64,000 bases of DNA from CAZTHM01 sp041946825 (GCA_041946825.1 JBHGBD010000022.1:17504-81503); one strand, 5' to 3'; counted from the stretch's first letter, positions 47,133 to 55,778 are shown. The notes: generated from the sequence alone by a model not told the origin. A program made the numbers and translations.

Positions 47133-47440
47133 CTCCAGCAACTATCTGGATCTAACGACGGCACGGGGGCCGGCCTGGCCGCTCTCCTGCTCGGGCAGCC
47201 CGTCGTCAGGCAGCGCCAGGCGGGCATTCCCGAAATTGACATGCACCAGTATTATGTTGATGGGTTCATCCAGGACGACCGGCGGGTGGCGACATCCAGA
47301 ACGCTCAATTTCGGCGTGCGCTATGGGTTCGCGAGCCCGCTGGCAGACGGGCGGGTGGAGGAAAGGACCAAGCGGCTTTTCGAGCATGGGCGAAGGCGAG
47401 TCGAGACTCTTCGGGAGAAACCCTTCCGCTGTCCCCAGAG
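47133..47440 (+). pseudogene. Relic of an Oar-like TonB-dependent receptor
   Basis: In one plus-strand frame, SNDGTGAGLAALLLGQP, then IPEIDMHQYYVDGFIQDDRR, then TLNFGVRYGFASPLADG follow the order of a conserved barrel segment in Oar-like receptors. The intact receptor at 25689 reads GDGMADFLLGL, QYFGFVNDDWKV and TLNLGFRYELLGP at the same place. There are no start, plug or C-terminal regions around it, and the downstream part is unrelated. It is about 100 residues of a once 1000-residue protein. Confidence 0.65.
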
Positions 47441-47489
47441 ATGGACGACATTGATGCAATCTCCGCGTTCCGCCGGGGAACGGCCCGGA

Positions 47490-47657
47490 TTAGTGAGCGA
47501 CTGCTTCGAGTTCCTCCATGGCAACGAGGAACCAGCGGCTACTCCCGTCAAAACGCGGTGTCACTTCGTAGGTGAGGCAGAAAAGGGCTTGAATGTGAGA
47601 ATACGGACTATAAGCCATGGTCTCGATTGTGACGTAGTTTTTGACTACTTCATTCAT
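47490..47657 (-). CDS. 55-aa small protein translationally coupled to the ECF sigma factor
   Basis: Its ATG at 47657 lies inside the last codons of the sigma-factor gene (frame +1), so translation is probably coupled. The frame stays open for 55 codons to TAA at 47490. The product starts MNEVVKNYVTIETMAYSPYS and contains a single Cys, a hydrophobic patch (ALFCLTYEV) and an acidic end (AMEELEAVAH). Anti-sigma factors are normally found at this place, but no zinc-binding HxxxCxxC or membrane helix is seen. I do not recognise the family. It could be a small regulator, a degraded anti-sigma gene or a chance frame. Confidence 0.45.
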   Translation of the reverse strand: MNEVVKNYVTIETMAYSPYSHIQALFCLTYEVTPRFDGSSRWFLVAMEELEAVAH

Positions 47658-48288
47658 GCATTTCCTCGGGGTTGAGCAATGTCGTCATCGCCGTGGGCCC
47701 ACCTTGGCAGAGCAATGCGCGAAGGCGGAGGCGGGCCCGGTGAAGCTGAGATTTCGACGTGCCGAGGGACCATCCCATCACATTGCAAATCTCGTTGTGC
47801 TCGTAGCCTTCGATATCGTGCATGATAAACACCCTTCTGAATCCGGGTGGCAATGCCTTGATGGTCCGCTGCAGATCCAGCCGATCCAGAGTGCCCATTA
47901 GCCTCAGGTCGAATGCCTGGACCTCCCGCGGGCACGTGCTACCCTCGCTTGCCTGGAGGGTGGACGCGTTCTCGAAGAAACTCTCCTTCCGTGATCGCAG
48001 CTTCCGAAATCGCATCAGGACGACGTTGACAGCCAGTCGATGCAGCCACGTGTAAAAGGTCGAATCCCCGCGGAAGGTATCGAGCCTTCGGAACAACTGC
48101 AGGAAGACCTCCTGCGTCAGGTCTTCCGCTTCCGTGGCGTTCCTTGTCATGCGGCGACACAGCGAGGAAATCCGAGGACCGTATAACTTATAGATCCCTT
48201 CGAACCCCTCGAAGTCCGCCGGCTCGATACCTTCCGTCCTGCCTGATCCGGATTGCCTGGGGGCGTTGTCGTCCATACGCATCGCCAC
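47650..48288 (-). CDS. ECF-type RNA polymerase sigma factor
   Basis: About 208-212 residues; GTG 48288, ATG 48282 and ATG 48276 are all possible starts, and none has a clear ribosome site. Region 2 reads EDLTQEVFLQLFRRLDTF and FRGDSTFYTWLHRLAVNV; region 4 reads LQRTIKALPPGFRRVFIMHD, then HNEICNVMGWSLGTSKSQLH. The ECF class directs RNA polymerase to stress or envelope promoters. A 55-aa ORF overlaps its 3' end. A 7-bp inverted repeat, CCCTTAG and CTAAGGG, lies about 120 bases upstream (48406-48425). Confidence 0.92.
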   Translation of the reverse strand: MAMRMDDNAPRQSGSGRTEGIEPADFEGFEGIYKLYGPRISSLCRRMTRNATEAEDLTQEVFLQLFRRLDTFRGDSTFYTWLHRLAVNVVLMRFRKLRSRKESFFENASTLQASEGSTCPREVQAFDLRLMGTLDRLDLQRTIKALPPGFRRVFIMHDIEGYEHNEICNVMGWSLGTSKSQLHRARLRLRALLCQGGPTAMTTLLNPEEMHE

Positions 48289-48699
48289 ATTTCAAACCAC
48301 TGTGCGGTCTTGTCGACGACTTTTACTTGCGTGACCGTAGCTGCAATTTGGCTCCGCGCGAGGAATTCTGCAATTGGGTCGTACCCTAAGTTCACGGGAA
48401 TTCGCCCCTTAGTCGTTCCTAAGGGTTGGAAGACCCGAGGAGGTCGGGAAATGCGCGGTCCAGGGCCTCACGGAAGCAACGATTGCCCTTGCGGTGGTCC
48501 TCAAAACAGCCTATAAGGGACGAAGAGGAAGATTGCGAAAAGGACACAATCTGATGAGTGTGAGCGTCGCAATTCACTAGCCCGCTCCAGCCCCGATGAC
48601 CGCCCCCCTTGCTGAGCCAAGGGAGTTTGCTACAGGAAGTCGACTGTGTCTGGAACACGCGTTCGCGACTGTCAAGCATCGGACTTCTGCAGGTGACGA
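48289..48699. promoter_or_regulatory. Divergent region between the ECF sigma factor and the histidine kinase
   Basis: About 410 bases. The inverted repeat CCCTTAG (48406-48412) / CTAAGGG (48419-48425), with six bases between, and a related CCCTAAG half site at 48384-48390, look like a regulator-binding site. No gene was found. Confidence 0.35.
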
Positions 48700-51600
48700 A
48701 TGGGAAAGGAATTCACCCCGCGCGACCAGCGATGGCTGCGGGCGGTTCCGCCGGCAGCCGCTGCCGCCTCCATCCTCGCGGGCGTCGCGGTCATGCTGGG
48801 GTGGATATTTGACGTCCCCCTCCTAAGAAGCTTCTTAGCCGGCCAACCCCCGATGCGGCCACTTCGGGCACCGACCTTCATTCTTGCCGGCCTTTCCCTA
48901 TGGTTCCTACGCAAGGAAAGGGGCCGGCCGGGGCAGAGACGGTTCTGGCGTGTAATCGGCCGTGTCTGTGCTCTAGGCGTCGTGGGGTCAGGCTCCTGGA
49001 CGCTGGCCGAATACTTTCTGGGCTGGTACCCCGGAATTGACCAACTGGTCGCTGGGCATTTGGTTCCGAGTTTCAGGGTGGGGGAACCGACCGCTATCGC
49101 GCCCATCGCCAGCCCGACATTTGTCTTGGTTGGTTGCGGCCTGCTCGCTCTGGATTGGGGACCCCAGGGGAGATTTCGCCCCACGGAATTTCTCGCGTTT
49201 GGAGCGGTTTTGGAGGGGATGTTCGGTCTTCTCGACTTCCTCCTTCACCCAGCAATCTTCACAATGAGTGTTTCGATTTATTCCTCCATGCTGTTCCTGT
49301 TGTTGGGCGGCGCCTTGTTGATCAGCCGCCCGGAACATCGGGTGCGAATGCTGCTGACCAGTCGAGGACCGGGCGGCGGAGCCTTCCGCCGCCTATTCGC
49401 CGCCGCGCTGATGGTCCCGGTTGTGCTGGGCTGGCTGATATGGCGTGGCCAGCGGGCGGGCCAGTATCCCGGCGACCTGGGCATGACGCTGATCGTGGTC
49501 ATGAGCAGTGCGGCGCTGGTGGTTATTGCCTTCTGGACCACGGACACTCTAGATCGGACCGAGCTTGAACGCGTGCGTGCCCAGGAGGCCCTGCGGCGAA
49601 GCGAGAAAAGCCTGGCGGAGGCACAGCGGATCGCTCACCTGGGGAATTGGGATTGGGACATCGTGGAGAATGATTTGCGATGGTCGGATGAGATTTATCG
49701 CGTGTTTGGTTTGACCCCCCAGGTATTCGGCGCCACATACGAGGCTTTCCTAGAATCCGTGCACCCTGACGACCGCGGGAGCGTGAAGAATGCTGTTGAC
49801 GAGGCTCTGGCGGAGCGAAAGGCGTATAGCCTGGACCATCGCATCGTCCTCCCCGATGGCACGGTTCGCATCGTCCATGAGCAGGCCGAAGTTTTCTTCG
49901 ATGCTGGGCGGAAGCCTGGGCGGATGCTGGGAACTGTCCAAGACATCACGGAGCGAAAGCAGGTGGAGGAAGCCCTGCGTCGGGCGAGTGTCTACAACCG
50001 CAACCTGATCGAAACCAGCCTGGACCCGTTGGTCACCATCGCACGAGATGGGACAATCACGGATGTGAATCGCGCCACGGAGAAGGCCACCGGGTTCTCG
50101 CGGGCGGAGTTGGTTGGGACCGATTTTTCTGACTACTTCACCGATCGGGGCAAGGCCCGCGCCGGGTACGAACGCGTCTTCCGGGAGGGCTCGGTGCAGG
50201 ACTACGAGCTGGAGATCCGGGATCGGAACGGGCACACGACGCCGGTGCTTTACAACGCATCGGTGTACCGTGATGAGGCAGGTCAAGTCGTTGGGGTGTT
50301 TGCAGCCGCGCGCGATATCAGCGAACAGAGGCGGGCCGAACGCGAGATGCGCCGGCTGAACCGCGCCTTGAGAACGCTCAGCGAGTGTAACCAGGCTATT
50401 GTGCGAGCCCGCGACGAGTTGGAACTCCTGCACGAAATCTGTCGGAATCTCGTGCAGCACGGCGGCTACCTCTTGGCCTGGGTCGGATACGCCGAGCAGG
50501 ACGAGGCGAAGAGCCTGCGGCCCGTGGCGAGCGCGGGACTTGATCGCGACTATCTTGCCAGTGCGAAGATTACCTGGGCCGACTGCGAACGGGGACGGGG
50601 ACCCACAGGGCTAGCCATCCGGACAGGTCAGCCCTCAGTGATGCGGGACGTGTGCCAGGATGCTGATTTTGCGCCGTGGCGTGAAGAAGCCGCACGCCAC
50701 GGATTTGGGTCCTCCATCGCGCTACCCTTGGTAATGGACGATCAGGCGCTGGGGGCGTTGATGGTTTATGCCAAGACTCCTAATGCCTTCGACGACGAAG
50801 AGGTCCGGCTGCTCACCGAACTTGCTCACGACCTTGCCTATGGCATCCAGACTTTGCGGACGCGGGCCGAACGCACGCGGGCCGAAGAGAAATTACTCGG
50901 GCAGCTCAGAATGAACGAAGCTTTTTTCAGCCAAGCCGTGAGTTGCTTCGCTCTCCTTGACCCCCAGTACAACTTCATCCGCGTCAACGAGGCGTACGCA
51001 AAGGCATGCCGTCGGAAGGCGGAAGCTTTTCCCGGCAGGAATCATTTCGACCTCTATCCCTCCGATGCGAAGTTGATCTTTGACGAAGTCGTCAGTACGA
51101 AGAAGCCGTTCCAAACCCTGGCCCGCCCATTCAGATTTGAAGATCAGCCGGAACGAGGCGTCACCTATTGGGATTGGACGCTGGTCCCGGTCCTTGATGA
51201 GCAAGGTCAATTAGAGTTCCTGGTGATCTCCCTGAACGAGGTCACCGAGCGCAAGCGAGCCGAAGAGGAACTCCGACAACTCTCGGCAAGGTTGCTGCGC
51301 ACGCAGGACGAGGAGCGGCGGCGCATCGCCCGCGAACTCCACGACAGTACCGGCCAGTCTCTCGCAGCTCTGGCTATGAATCTGGCCGCCCTCCAGGAGT
51401 GGGGCGGCGCACTTGCTCCCGTCGCCCAGGCCACACTCGCGGAAAGCCTCGACTTGGTCAACCGGAGCTCGCGGGAGATCCGCGACTTTTCTTACCTCCT
51501 CCACCCGCCCGTGTTGGACGAGTTTGGGCTGGCCTCGGCGCTGCGCTGGTACGTGAAGGGCTTTGCGGAGCGGAGTGGCATCGAGGTCGATCTCGAAATT

Positions 51601-51936
51601 TCGCCTGGGTTGCGCCGCCTGCCTCGCGAGACGGAGACGGCGCTCTTCCGGATCGTCCAGGAATGCCTGGCCAACATTCGCCGTCACTCCGGAAGTCCGG
51701 CGGCTCGAATCCGGATTCGCCAAGGCCTCCATCAGCTCTTGCTGGAGGTTGAGGACGAGGGTCGGGGGATTCCAACCGCGCAGCTCATGGAAGGCGCCGA
51801 GACCGTGCGCCCGGGTGTGGGCGTCACGGGAATGCGGGAGAGGATGCGGCAGCTCGGAGGTCAATTGGAAATATCTTCCAACGAGCAGGGTACGACGGTT
51901 CGCGCCACCATGCCTCTCTTGCAGGAGGCGGCCTGA
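48700..51936 (+). CDS. Membrane sensor histidine kinase with three PAS domains and a GAF domain (NarX/DegS-type)
   Basis: 1078 residues. The first about 285 residues have seven or eight hydrophobic helices. Then come PAS (about 305-420, HLGNWDWDIVENDLRWSDE), PAS (about 430-545, NLIETSLDPLVTIARDG), GAF (about 565-720), PAS (about 735-860) and a HisKA_3 helix, RRIARELHDSTGQSLAALAM, with the phospho-acceptor His at 881. The HATPase (about 975-1075) has ECLANIRRHS, DEGRGI and GVGVTGMRERM. The family passes phosphate to a NarL-type regulator. The stop TGA shares its A with the ATG of that regulator, so they are made as a pair. The signal sensed is unknown. Confidence 0.93.
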   Translation: MGKEFTPRDQRWLRAVPPAAAAASILAGVAVMLGWIFDVPLLRSFLAGQPPMRPLRAPTFILAGLSLWFLRKERGRPGQRRFWRVIGRVCALGVVGSGSWTLAEYFLGWYPGIDQLVAGHLVPSFRVGEPTAIAPIASPTFVLVGCGLLALDWGPQGRFRPTEFLAFGAVLEGMFGLLDFLLHPAIFTMSVSIYSSMLFLLLGGALLISRPEHRVRMLLTSRGPGGGAFRRLFAAALMVPVVLGWLIWRGQRAGQYPGDLGMTLIVVMSSAALVVIAFWTTDTLDRTELERVRAQEALRRSEKSLAEAQRIAHLGNWDWDIVENDLRWSDEIYRVFGLTPQVFGATYEAFLESVHPDDRGSVKNAVDEALAERKAYSLDHRIVLPDGTVRIVHEQAEVFFDAGRKPGRMLGTVQDITERKQVEEALRRASVYNRNLIETSLDPLVTIARDGTITDVNRATEKATGFSRAELVGTDFSDYFTDRGKARAGYERVFREGSVQDYELEIRDRNGHTTPVLYNASVYRDEAGQVVGVFAAARDISEQRRAEREMRRLNRALRTLSECNQAIVRARDELELLHEICRNLVQHGGYLLAWVGYAEQDEAKSLRPVASAGLDRDYLASAKITWADCERGRGPTGLAIRTGQPSVMRDVCQDADFAPWREEAARHGFGSSIALPLVMDDQALGALMVYAKTPNAFDDEEVRLLTELAHDLAYGIQTLRTRAERTRAEEKLLGQLRMNEAFFSQAVSCFALLDPQYNFIRVNEAYAKACRRKAEAFPGRNHFDLYPSDAKLIFDEVVSTKKPFQTLARPFRFEDQPERGVTYWDWTLVPVLDEQGQLEFLVISLNEVTERKRAEEELRQLSARLLRTQDEERRRIARELHDSTGQSLAALAMNLAALQEWGGALAPVAQATLAESLDLVNRSSREIRDFSYLLHPPVLDEFGLASALRWYVKGFAERSGIEVDLEISPGLRRLPRETETALFRIVQECLANIRRHSGSPAARIRIRQGLHQLLLEVEDEGRGIPTAQLMEGAETVRPGVGVTGMRERMRQLGGQLEISSNEQGTTVRATMPLLQEAA

Positions 51937-52580
51937 TGCGGAAGGTGCGCATACTCCTCGCGGACGATCACGAAGTTGTGCGCCACGGACTGCGCCGGTT
52001 GCTGGAGGCGGAGCCGGGTTGGGAAATCTGCGGCGAGGCCGCGACCGGCCGCGAGGCGGTCGAAAAAACGCGCCAGGAAAAGCCCGACGTGGTGGTGCTC
52101 GATTTCAGCATGCCGGGCTTGAATGGCGCCGAGGCTGCTCGCCAGATCCTTAAAGGTCTCCCACGAACCGAAATCCTTGTGCTGACCATGCACAGTTCTG
52201 AGGAGATGGTGCACGAAATCCTGGCCGCAGGCGCACGCGGCTGTGTCTCGAAATCGGACGCCAGCCGCGATCTGGTTTCGGGCATCCGCGCCGTGGTCGA
52301 GCACAAGTCTTTCCTGTCGCCAGGCGTGTCCGGAGTTGTCGTGGAGCGATACCTGCAAGAGACCGAGGGAGAAACACCTAGAGATCGGCTCACGCCGCGG
52401 GAGCGGGAAATCATCCAACTGCTGGCAGAAGGGAAGAGCAACAAGGAAGTTGCGAGCCTCTTGAATATCAGCATCAAGACCGTGGAAGCTCACCGCGCGA
52501 ATCTCATGCACAAGCTCAAGTTATCTTCTTTGAGCGACCTCGTGCACTACGCCATCCGAAACAGGATTGTCGAGGCCTAG
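51936..52580 (+). CDS. NarL/FixJ-type response regulator
   Basis: 214 residues. The receiver domain has RILLADDHEVVRHGLRR, the phospho-acceptor Asp at 56 in VVVLDFSMPG, and the Thr/Lys positions in ILVLTMHSS and GCVSKSDAS. The LuxR-type helix-turn-helix follows from about 150, LTPREREIIQLLAEGKSNKE then SIKTVEAHRANLMHKL. It overlaps the kinase gene by one base. It is the last gene before the mobile element. Its target genes cannot be read from this window. Confidence 0.95.
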   Translation: MRKVRILLADDHEVVRHGLRRLLEAEPGWEICGEAATGREAVEKTRQEKPDVVVLDFSMPGLNGAEAARQILKGLPRTEILVLTMHSSEEMVHEILAAGARGCVSKSDASRDLVSGIRAVVEHKSFLSPGVSGVVVERYLQETEGETPRDRLTPREREIIQLLAEGKSNKEVASLLNISIKTVEAHRANLMHKLKLSSLSDLVHYAIRNRIVEA

Positions 52581-53017
52581 GGCCGATTCCTCACCGCCGG
52601 AGGAGCCCGGAGCTTTGCCTACGGACACTCGGAGGGACGGTCGCCATCCTGGGGGGCAGAACGCGGTTGGTGGCTTCGAGACGTAGCGCGCATGTTTCGG
52701 CACCGCTCGGAGGCCCGGCATTGCCCAGCGCGCGTCCGTGGGCTGGATTTCAATTCGCGGTTCTTCGTCCATCTGTGGGCTAACAAGAGCGCCCGGCCTT
52801 ATCGATCGATCAAACCCGCTTGCGGCCTGCGGTAACTTCAGCGCTAAAGGACCTTGCCGCACTCCTTGGAAAACCCAGCAATATCGCAGAGACAAGGATG
52901 TTGCCGGAGAACCAGGTCGGAGTCATTATGATGGAACCGGTTGAAGCCAAAGGAGAAAAGTACTATCTGGCAAGCGGAAGGCTCGATTTTCTCTCAGGAG
53001 AACAAGTGTCGCGTTGG
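52581..53017. other. Left chromosomal flank of the integrated element, no gene supported
   Basis: About 440 bases. A frame from 52820 to 53041 gives a 73-residue product (part: IMMEPVEAKGEKYYLASGRL) that crosses the attachment repeat. Its protein-like look is modest and no family is recognised; it could be a gene cut by the integration. Confidence 0.35.
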
Positions 53018-53064
53018 GATGGTGCCGCGGGACGGAGTTGAACCGCCGACGCCAGCCTTTTCAG
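53018..53064 (-). repeat. Left attachment site: 47-bp partial copy of the tRNA-Phe 3' part
   Basis: Identical over 47 bases to 63942-63988. It spans from just past the CCA end to the anticodon loop (CTGAAAA on the minus strand) and then diverges at 53065. It is only a piece and not a working tRNA. Confidence 0.9.
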
Positions 53065-53139
53065 AGCTATAGGCCGGAGAGGCTATCTGATTGATTTGTT
53101 TGCCGGTAACCATTTCTGCGCTCGCTGAATTGAACTAAC

Positions 53140-53158
53140 TTTTGGAACAAATGGAACA
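53140..53158. repeat. Candidate integrase arm-type site, left end
   Basis: TTTTGGAACA (53140-53149) followed by a second TGGAACA (53152-53158). The same TTTTGGAACA occurs twice near the right end, at 63875-63884 and 63895-63904. Repeats at both ends of the element fit recombinase arm sites. Confidence 0.45.
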
Positions 53159-53160
53159 GG

Positions 53161-54333
53161 CTAATTCACTATTGTGGAGCCTATCAGGGAACTGAGTCTG
53201 TCCACGACTTTCCGTTGCGATTCCAGGACAAATTGCTGATAGATGTCCAGAGTCGTACTGGCCCTGGAATGCCGCATCTGTGCTTGGGCGTCCTTCACAT
53301 CGGCCCCCGCCAGTTTTAGCCAGGTTGCATGAGAAGTCCGCAAGCAACGCCAGTTAACAAATCCAAGGCCCAAGGTCTTGGCGGCAGGTTTGATGTGCCG
53401 CCTCATGATGTTGTTATCCCGCATCGGTCCGCCTTTCACTAGTGACTGGAATACCAGATCATTCGGGCCGTCGGATTTGACAACGCTGTACCGCCTTGTG
53501 CCTGTTCCTGCCTTTACAGGCACGGTTAGAGTTTTGAGGCGGTGGATTCGTTCGATCACTGACTTGTTCACTGGGATCGTGGCATTACTGGCTTCTGATT
53601 TTGGAGGCCCCCATTCGCCACGGCAGAATCTCTCGTCTATTGTGATGGAATCCTCGTGCACGTTGCGCCATCTGAGCCCAATCAATTCACTCACTCGCAA
53701 CCCTGTGAAGATCGCGACAAACGCCATGGTTGAGTAGGGTTCGGGAATGAGTTCCAACAAGGCCGCGAAGCGGTCCGGCGGTATGTAGGGTTTCGTGCCT
53801 TTGCCCTTTCTTGAGGGAGGTAAACGAACCCCTACAACTGGATTCGAAACTAGGAATTGGAACTTTACCGCCGAGCCGAGAATGCTTGAGAGAACATCGC
53901 GGATTTTGTCCTTCGATTCGTAGGCCAGGGGGGATGTAGCCATGTCGGAAAAGTACCGCTGTATGGCCAGCGCCGTCAGGTCCCTAAGCAGTAGATTGCC
54001 AAATGTCGGCTTGAGATAGTTCTTGATCACGCTTCGGTACCGATCCTGGGTGCTCCGCGCCATCACCGGCAGAGTAGTTGGCGTATAGACTCTCTCAATA
54101 AAATCAGCAAAACTCATTGCAGAAGCAACTGGCAGAAGGCCTTGATTCATTGGCCGGAGGTGTTCGTCTCTGATCTTGAGTGCTTCCGCCTCCAACATAC
54201 TGGCTGGGCCAAGCTGTACCCGTTTGCGCCTTCTCACCAACTTTCCGTCAACAATTTCGTCTTGCCATAGCAGGATGTACCACCACTTGCCCAGACGTTT
54301 TGGTTTAGGTTGTTGGTATCTTCGACGCGCCAT
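53161..54333 (-). CDS. int: Tyrosine recombinase (integrase)
   Basis: About 390 residues from ATG 54333, chosen because GGAGG lies eleven bases upstream; the frame is open further to 54504, but that part overlaps the preceding gene. The N-terminal DNA-binding and SAM-like core-binding regions (FIERVYTPTTLPVMARSTQD, YRSVIKNYLKPTFG) come first. The catalytic domain has Arg in FTGLRVSELIGLRW, RCLRTSHATW where Box II normally reads HxLRHTxAT, and the nucleophile Tyr in MRHSRASTTLDIYQQ. The His of the HxxR motif is Arg here, which is uncommon. It would integrate and excise the element at tRNA-Phe. Confidence 0.92.
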   Translation of the reverse strand: MARRRYQQPKPKRLGKWWYILLWQDEIVDGKLVRRRKRVQLGPASMLEAEALKIRDEHLRPMNQGLLPVASAMSFADFIERVYTPTTLPVMARSTQDRYRSVIKNYLKPTFGNLLLRDLTALAIQRYFSDMATSPLAYESKDKIRDVLSSILGSAVKFQFLVSNPVVGVRLPPSRKGKGTKPYIPPDRFAALLELIPEPYSTMAFVAIFTGLRVSELIGLRWRNVHEDSITIDERFCRGEWGPPKSEASNATIPVNKSVIERIHRLKTLTVPVKAGTGTRRYSVVKSDGPNDLVFQSLVKGGPMRDNNIMRRHIKPAAKTLGLGFVNWRCLRTSHATWLKLAGADVKDAQAQMRHSRASTTLDIYQQFVLESQRKVVDRLSSLIGSTIVN

Positions 54334-54496
54334 CTTTTCGAATACCTCCGTAGATGGCTCGCCGCAGTTTGTCTCGGCAGGGATTGTGCCCGCACTCCCG
54401 AGAGATTTCAAGCGGCAAACTACAAGCCGAAATCCACCCGCTTCGCCCGTAAATACCTCTGCGGATTGACCCCACTTCAGGTCGATGTGTACGCTA

Positions 54497-54685
54497 TCAA
54501 TCATCCTGCCTCACCAATCTGGGTGAATGCCTATGGGCGTTGTGGCGCGGCAGACAGAAACGACAGTACGGCACCATGACTCTAGTTCCACAGGGGGAAA
54601 CCCAGACAGCGGAAGATTCAGCCTTCCGGCAACAGCGTGAACATCTTGCCTTGGGTTTTTCGGAAGGCGGATGCTTTGGTGTCAC
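54497..54685 (-). CDS. Small zinc-ribbon-like protein, coupled to the replication gene
   Basis: 62 residues. GTG at 54685 overlaps the stop of the replication-like gene (GTGA), so it is translationally coupled. Cys residues lie in CSRCC and YCRFC, giving two CxxC pairs about 23 residues apart, as in a zinc ribbon, with Arg/Lys-rich flanks. It may bind DNA and help replication or excision, for instance as a recombination directionality factor. I do not recognise a family. Its end touches the region upstream of int. Confidence 0.65.
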   Translation of the reverse strand: MTPKHPPSEKPKARCSRCCRKAESSAVWVSPCGTRVMVPYCRFCLPRHNAHRHSPRLVRQDD

Positions 54686-55716
54686 GATGACAACTCCGAA
54701 GCCGCTAAGATTTCCTCGAATTTTGGGAGGCGTAGAGGAGGCAACTCCCGGTCTCCCACGGCGCGCGGGTACAATTCAACTTCTCGTAGCTTTCTCAAAT
54801 TTCTGTAGAACGTGCTGATGGGTAATATCGCTCTTACTTCCTCGACCTTCTGTGAGCGCAATCGTTGCAGCAAGCCCAGGAGTGTCGTTGCGGTCCGTGG
54901 AGAGAAACTCGCGTCAAGGATTTGTCGAGCCTCATCTAAGGGCAAGAAACGGTGGTCGAGGGACATCTTATTGAGAGTCTCTGCGAGCGTCACATAGGCT
55001 CGTTCGGGAACGAGAACATCCGACAAAGTAGGTCTCTTCTTCTTGAGACGACGTTGTAGGAAACCGGATTTGCTTCGAATCTCCACCTCGAAACGGAGCT
55101 TGCCTCGCGCCTCGGGGACTTCCGTGCGGCCTTTTTCCAACATCTCTTGGTGCTTGTCGTAGGCTCGAACCCTTCTCCCGTTCTTGCCCCACCACTCAAC
55201 ACCGTTGTACTCGTTAATTCTGGCGCGGTTCTTTAGAAATGGAACACGGCTGAGACTGTCCACATAATCAGGGAGGAAAGCTCCGACATCGAAATTATGC
55301 GCATAGTCAGCGCGCGAAAAAGGCATCTCGGAAAGGTCGGGGATCGGGCCGTCAACGTGGTCGGACACAAACTCATTCAGGAGTTCAAGTGCGGGCGCAG
55401 CGTTGAACAGACTCTGAAGATTGTTTCTGTAAATCAGCTTCGGCAGCGAACTTTCGATTACAAGAACCTCCCCTTGGCCTGAGATAACGATTCGAGCCTC
55501 GGGGCGACTGAGAAGCTGGATTACTGACACACGACGCGCCATCGTCTTCGGGTCTGTAAACTCGCGCGACCGCGTTTCCCAAGTGTTTCGACTTGCGTCC
55601 TTGGGGCTAAACGGGCCACCTTCCTGTCGTGCCGCTACGGTGTCAAACATAGGCATCAAAAACGCCATCGTCCGTAACACGTTCTCGCCAGTGAGACTGA
55701 TTCCCACGTAATACAT
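54682..55716 (-). CDS. Phage/plasmid replication-initiator-like protein (II/X-type, RstA-like)
   Basis: 344 residues. GEVLVIESSLPKLIYRNNLQ, the middle SRADYAHNFDVG, the VEWWGKNGRRVRAYDKHQEML stretch (split here over the 20-residue limit as VEWWGKNGRR and VRAYDKHQEM) and ARGKLRFEVEIRSKS follow the order of gene II/X-type replication proteins of filamentous phages and related plasmids, where the same pattern reads SLPK...GNN...YDK...RFE. The family nicks DNA for rolling-circle replication; an active-site Tyr cannot be named with confidence. The ATG at 55716 lies in the loop of a 14-bp inverted repeat; ATG at 55665 is also possible. No coat or pI/Zot gene accompanies it. Confidence 0.7.
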   Translation of the reverse strand: MYYVGISLTGENVLRTMAFLMPMFDTVAARQEGGPFSPKDASRNTWETRSREFTDPKTMARRVSVIQLLSRPEARIVISGQGEVLVIESSLPKLIYRNNLQSLFNAAPALELLNEFVSDHVDGPIPDLSEMPFSRADYAHNFDVGAFLPDYVDSLSRVPFLKNRARINEYNGVEWWGKNGRRVRAYDKHQEMLEKGRTEVPEARGKLRFEVEIRSKSGFLQRRLKKKRPTLSDVLVPERAYVTLAETLNKMSLDHRFLPLDEARQILDASFSPRTATTLLGLLQRLRSQKVEEVRAILPISTFYRNLRKLREVELYPRAVGDRELPPLRLPKFEEILAASELSS

Positions 55717-55734
55717 AGGGCGTGGGAATCAGTC
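55695..55734. repeat. 14-bp perfect inverted repeat around the replication-gene start
   Basis: GACTGATTCCCACG (55695-55708) and its exact complement (55721-55734) enclose a 12-base loop. The start codon of the replication-like gene (minus strand, 55714-55716) is inside the loop. It may be an autoregulatory operator, an mRNA hairpin hiding the start, or the hairpin of a rolling-circle origin. Confidence 0.7.
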
Positions 55735-55755
55735 GGCCCCTCTTCCCCTGCCCTC

Positions 55756-55778
55756 TCCCCGGCAAACTGCGCCGGGGA
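55756..55778. repeat. GC-rich hairpin of a palindromic repeat element
   Basis: TCCCCGGC (55756-55763), seven bases, then GCCGGGGA (55771-55778), with flanking CCCTC/GAAAGGG. It resembles the CCCTCTCCC-type palindromic repeats scattered in many genomes; a related copy lies inside the restriction-modification gene at about 60788-60858. Confidence 0.5.

Noticed and set aside
52820..53041. 73-codon frame crossing the left attachment site
   Set aside because: No recognisable family and its end is formed by tRNA-derived sequence; it may be a gene fragment, but the support is too weak.
53018..53064. Second tRNA-Phe gene
   Set aside because: Only the 3' part from the anticodon loop is present and the sequence diverges at once beyond it, so it is an attachment-site copy.
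54682..55716. Filamentous-phage (inovirus) prophage
   Set aside because: The replication-like protein fits, but no pI/Zot ATPase, coat protein or single-strand-binding gene was found in the element.
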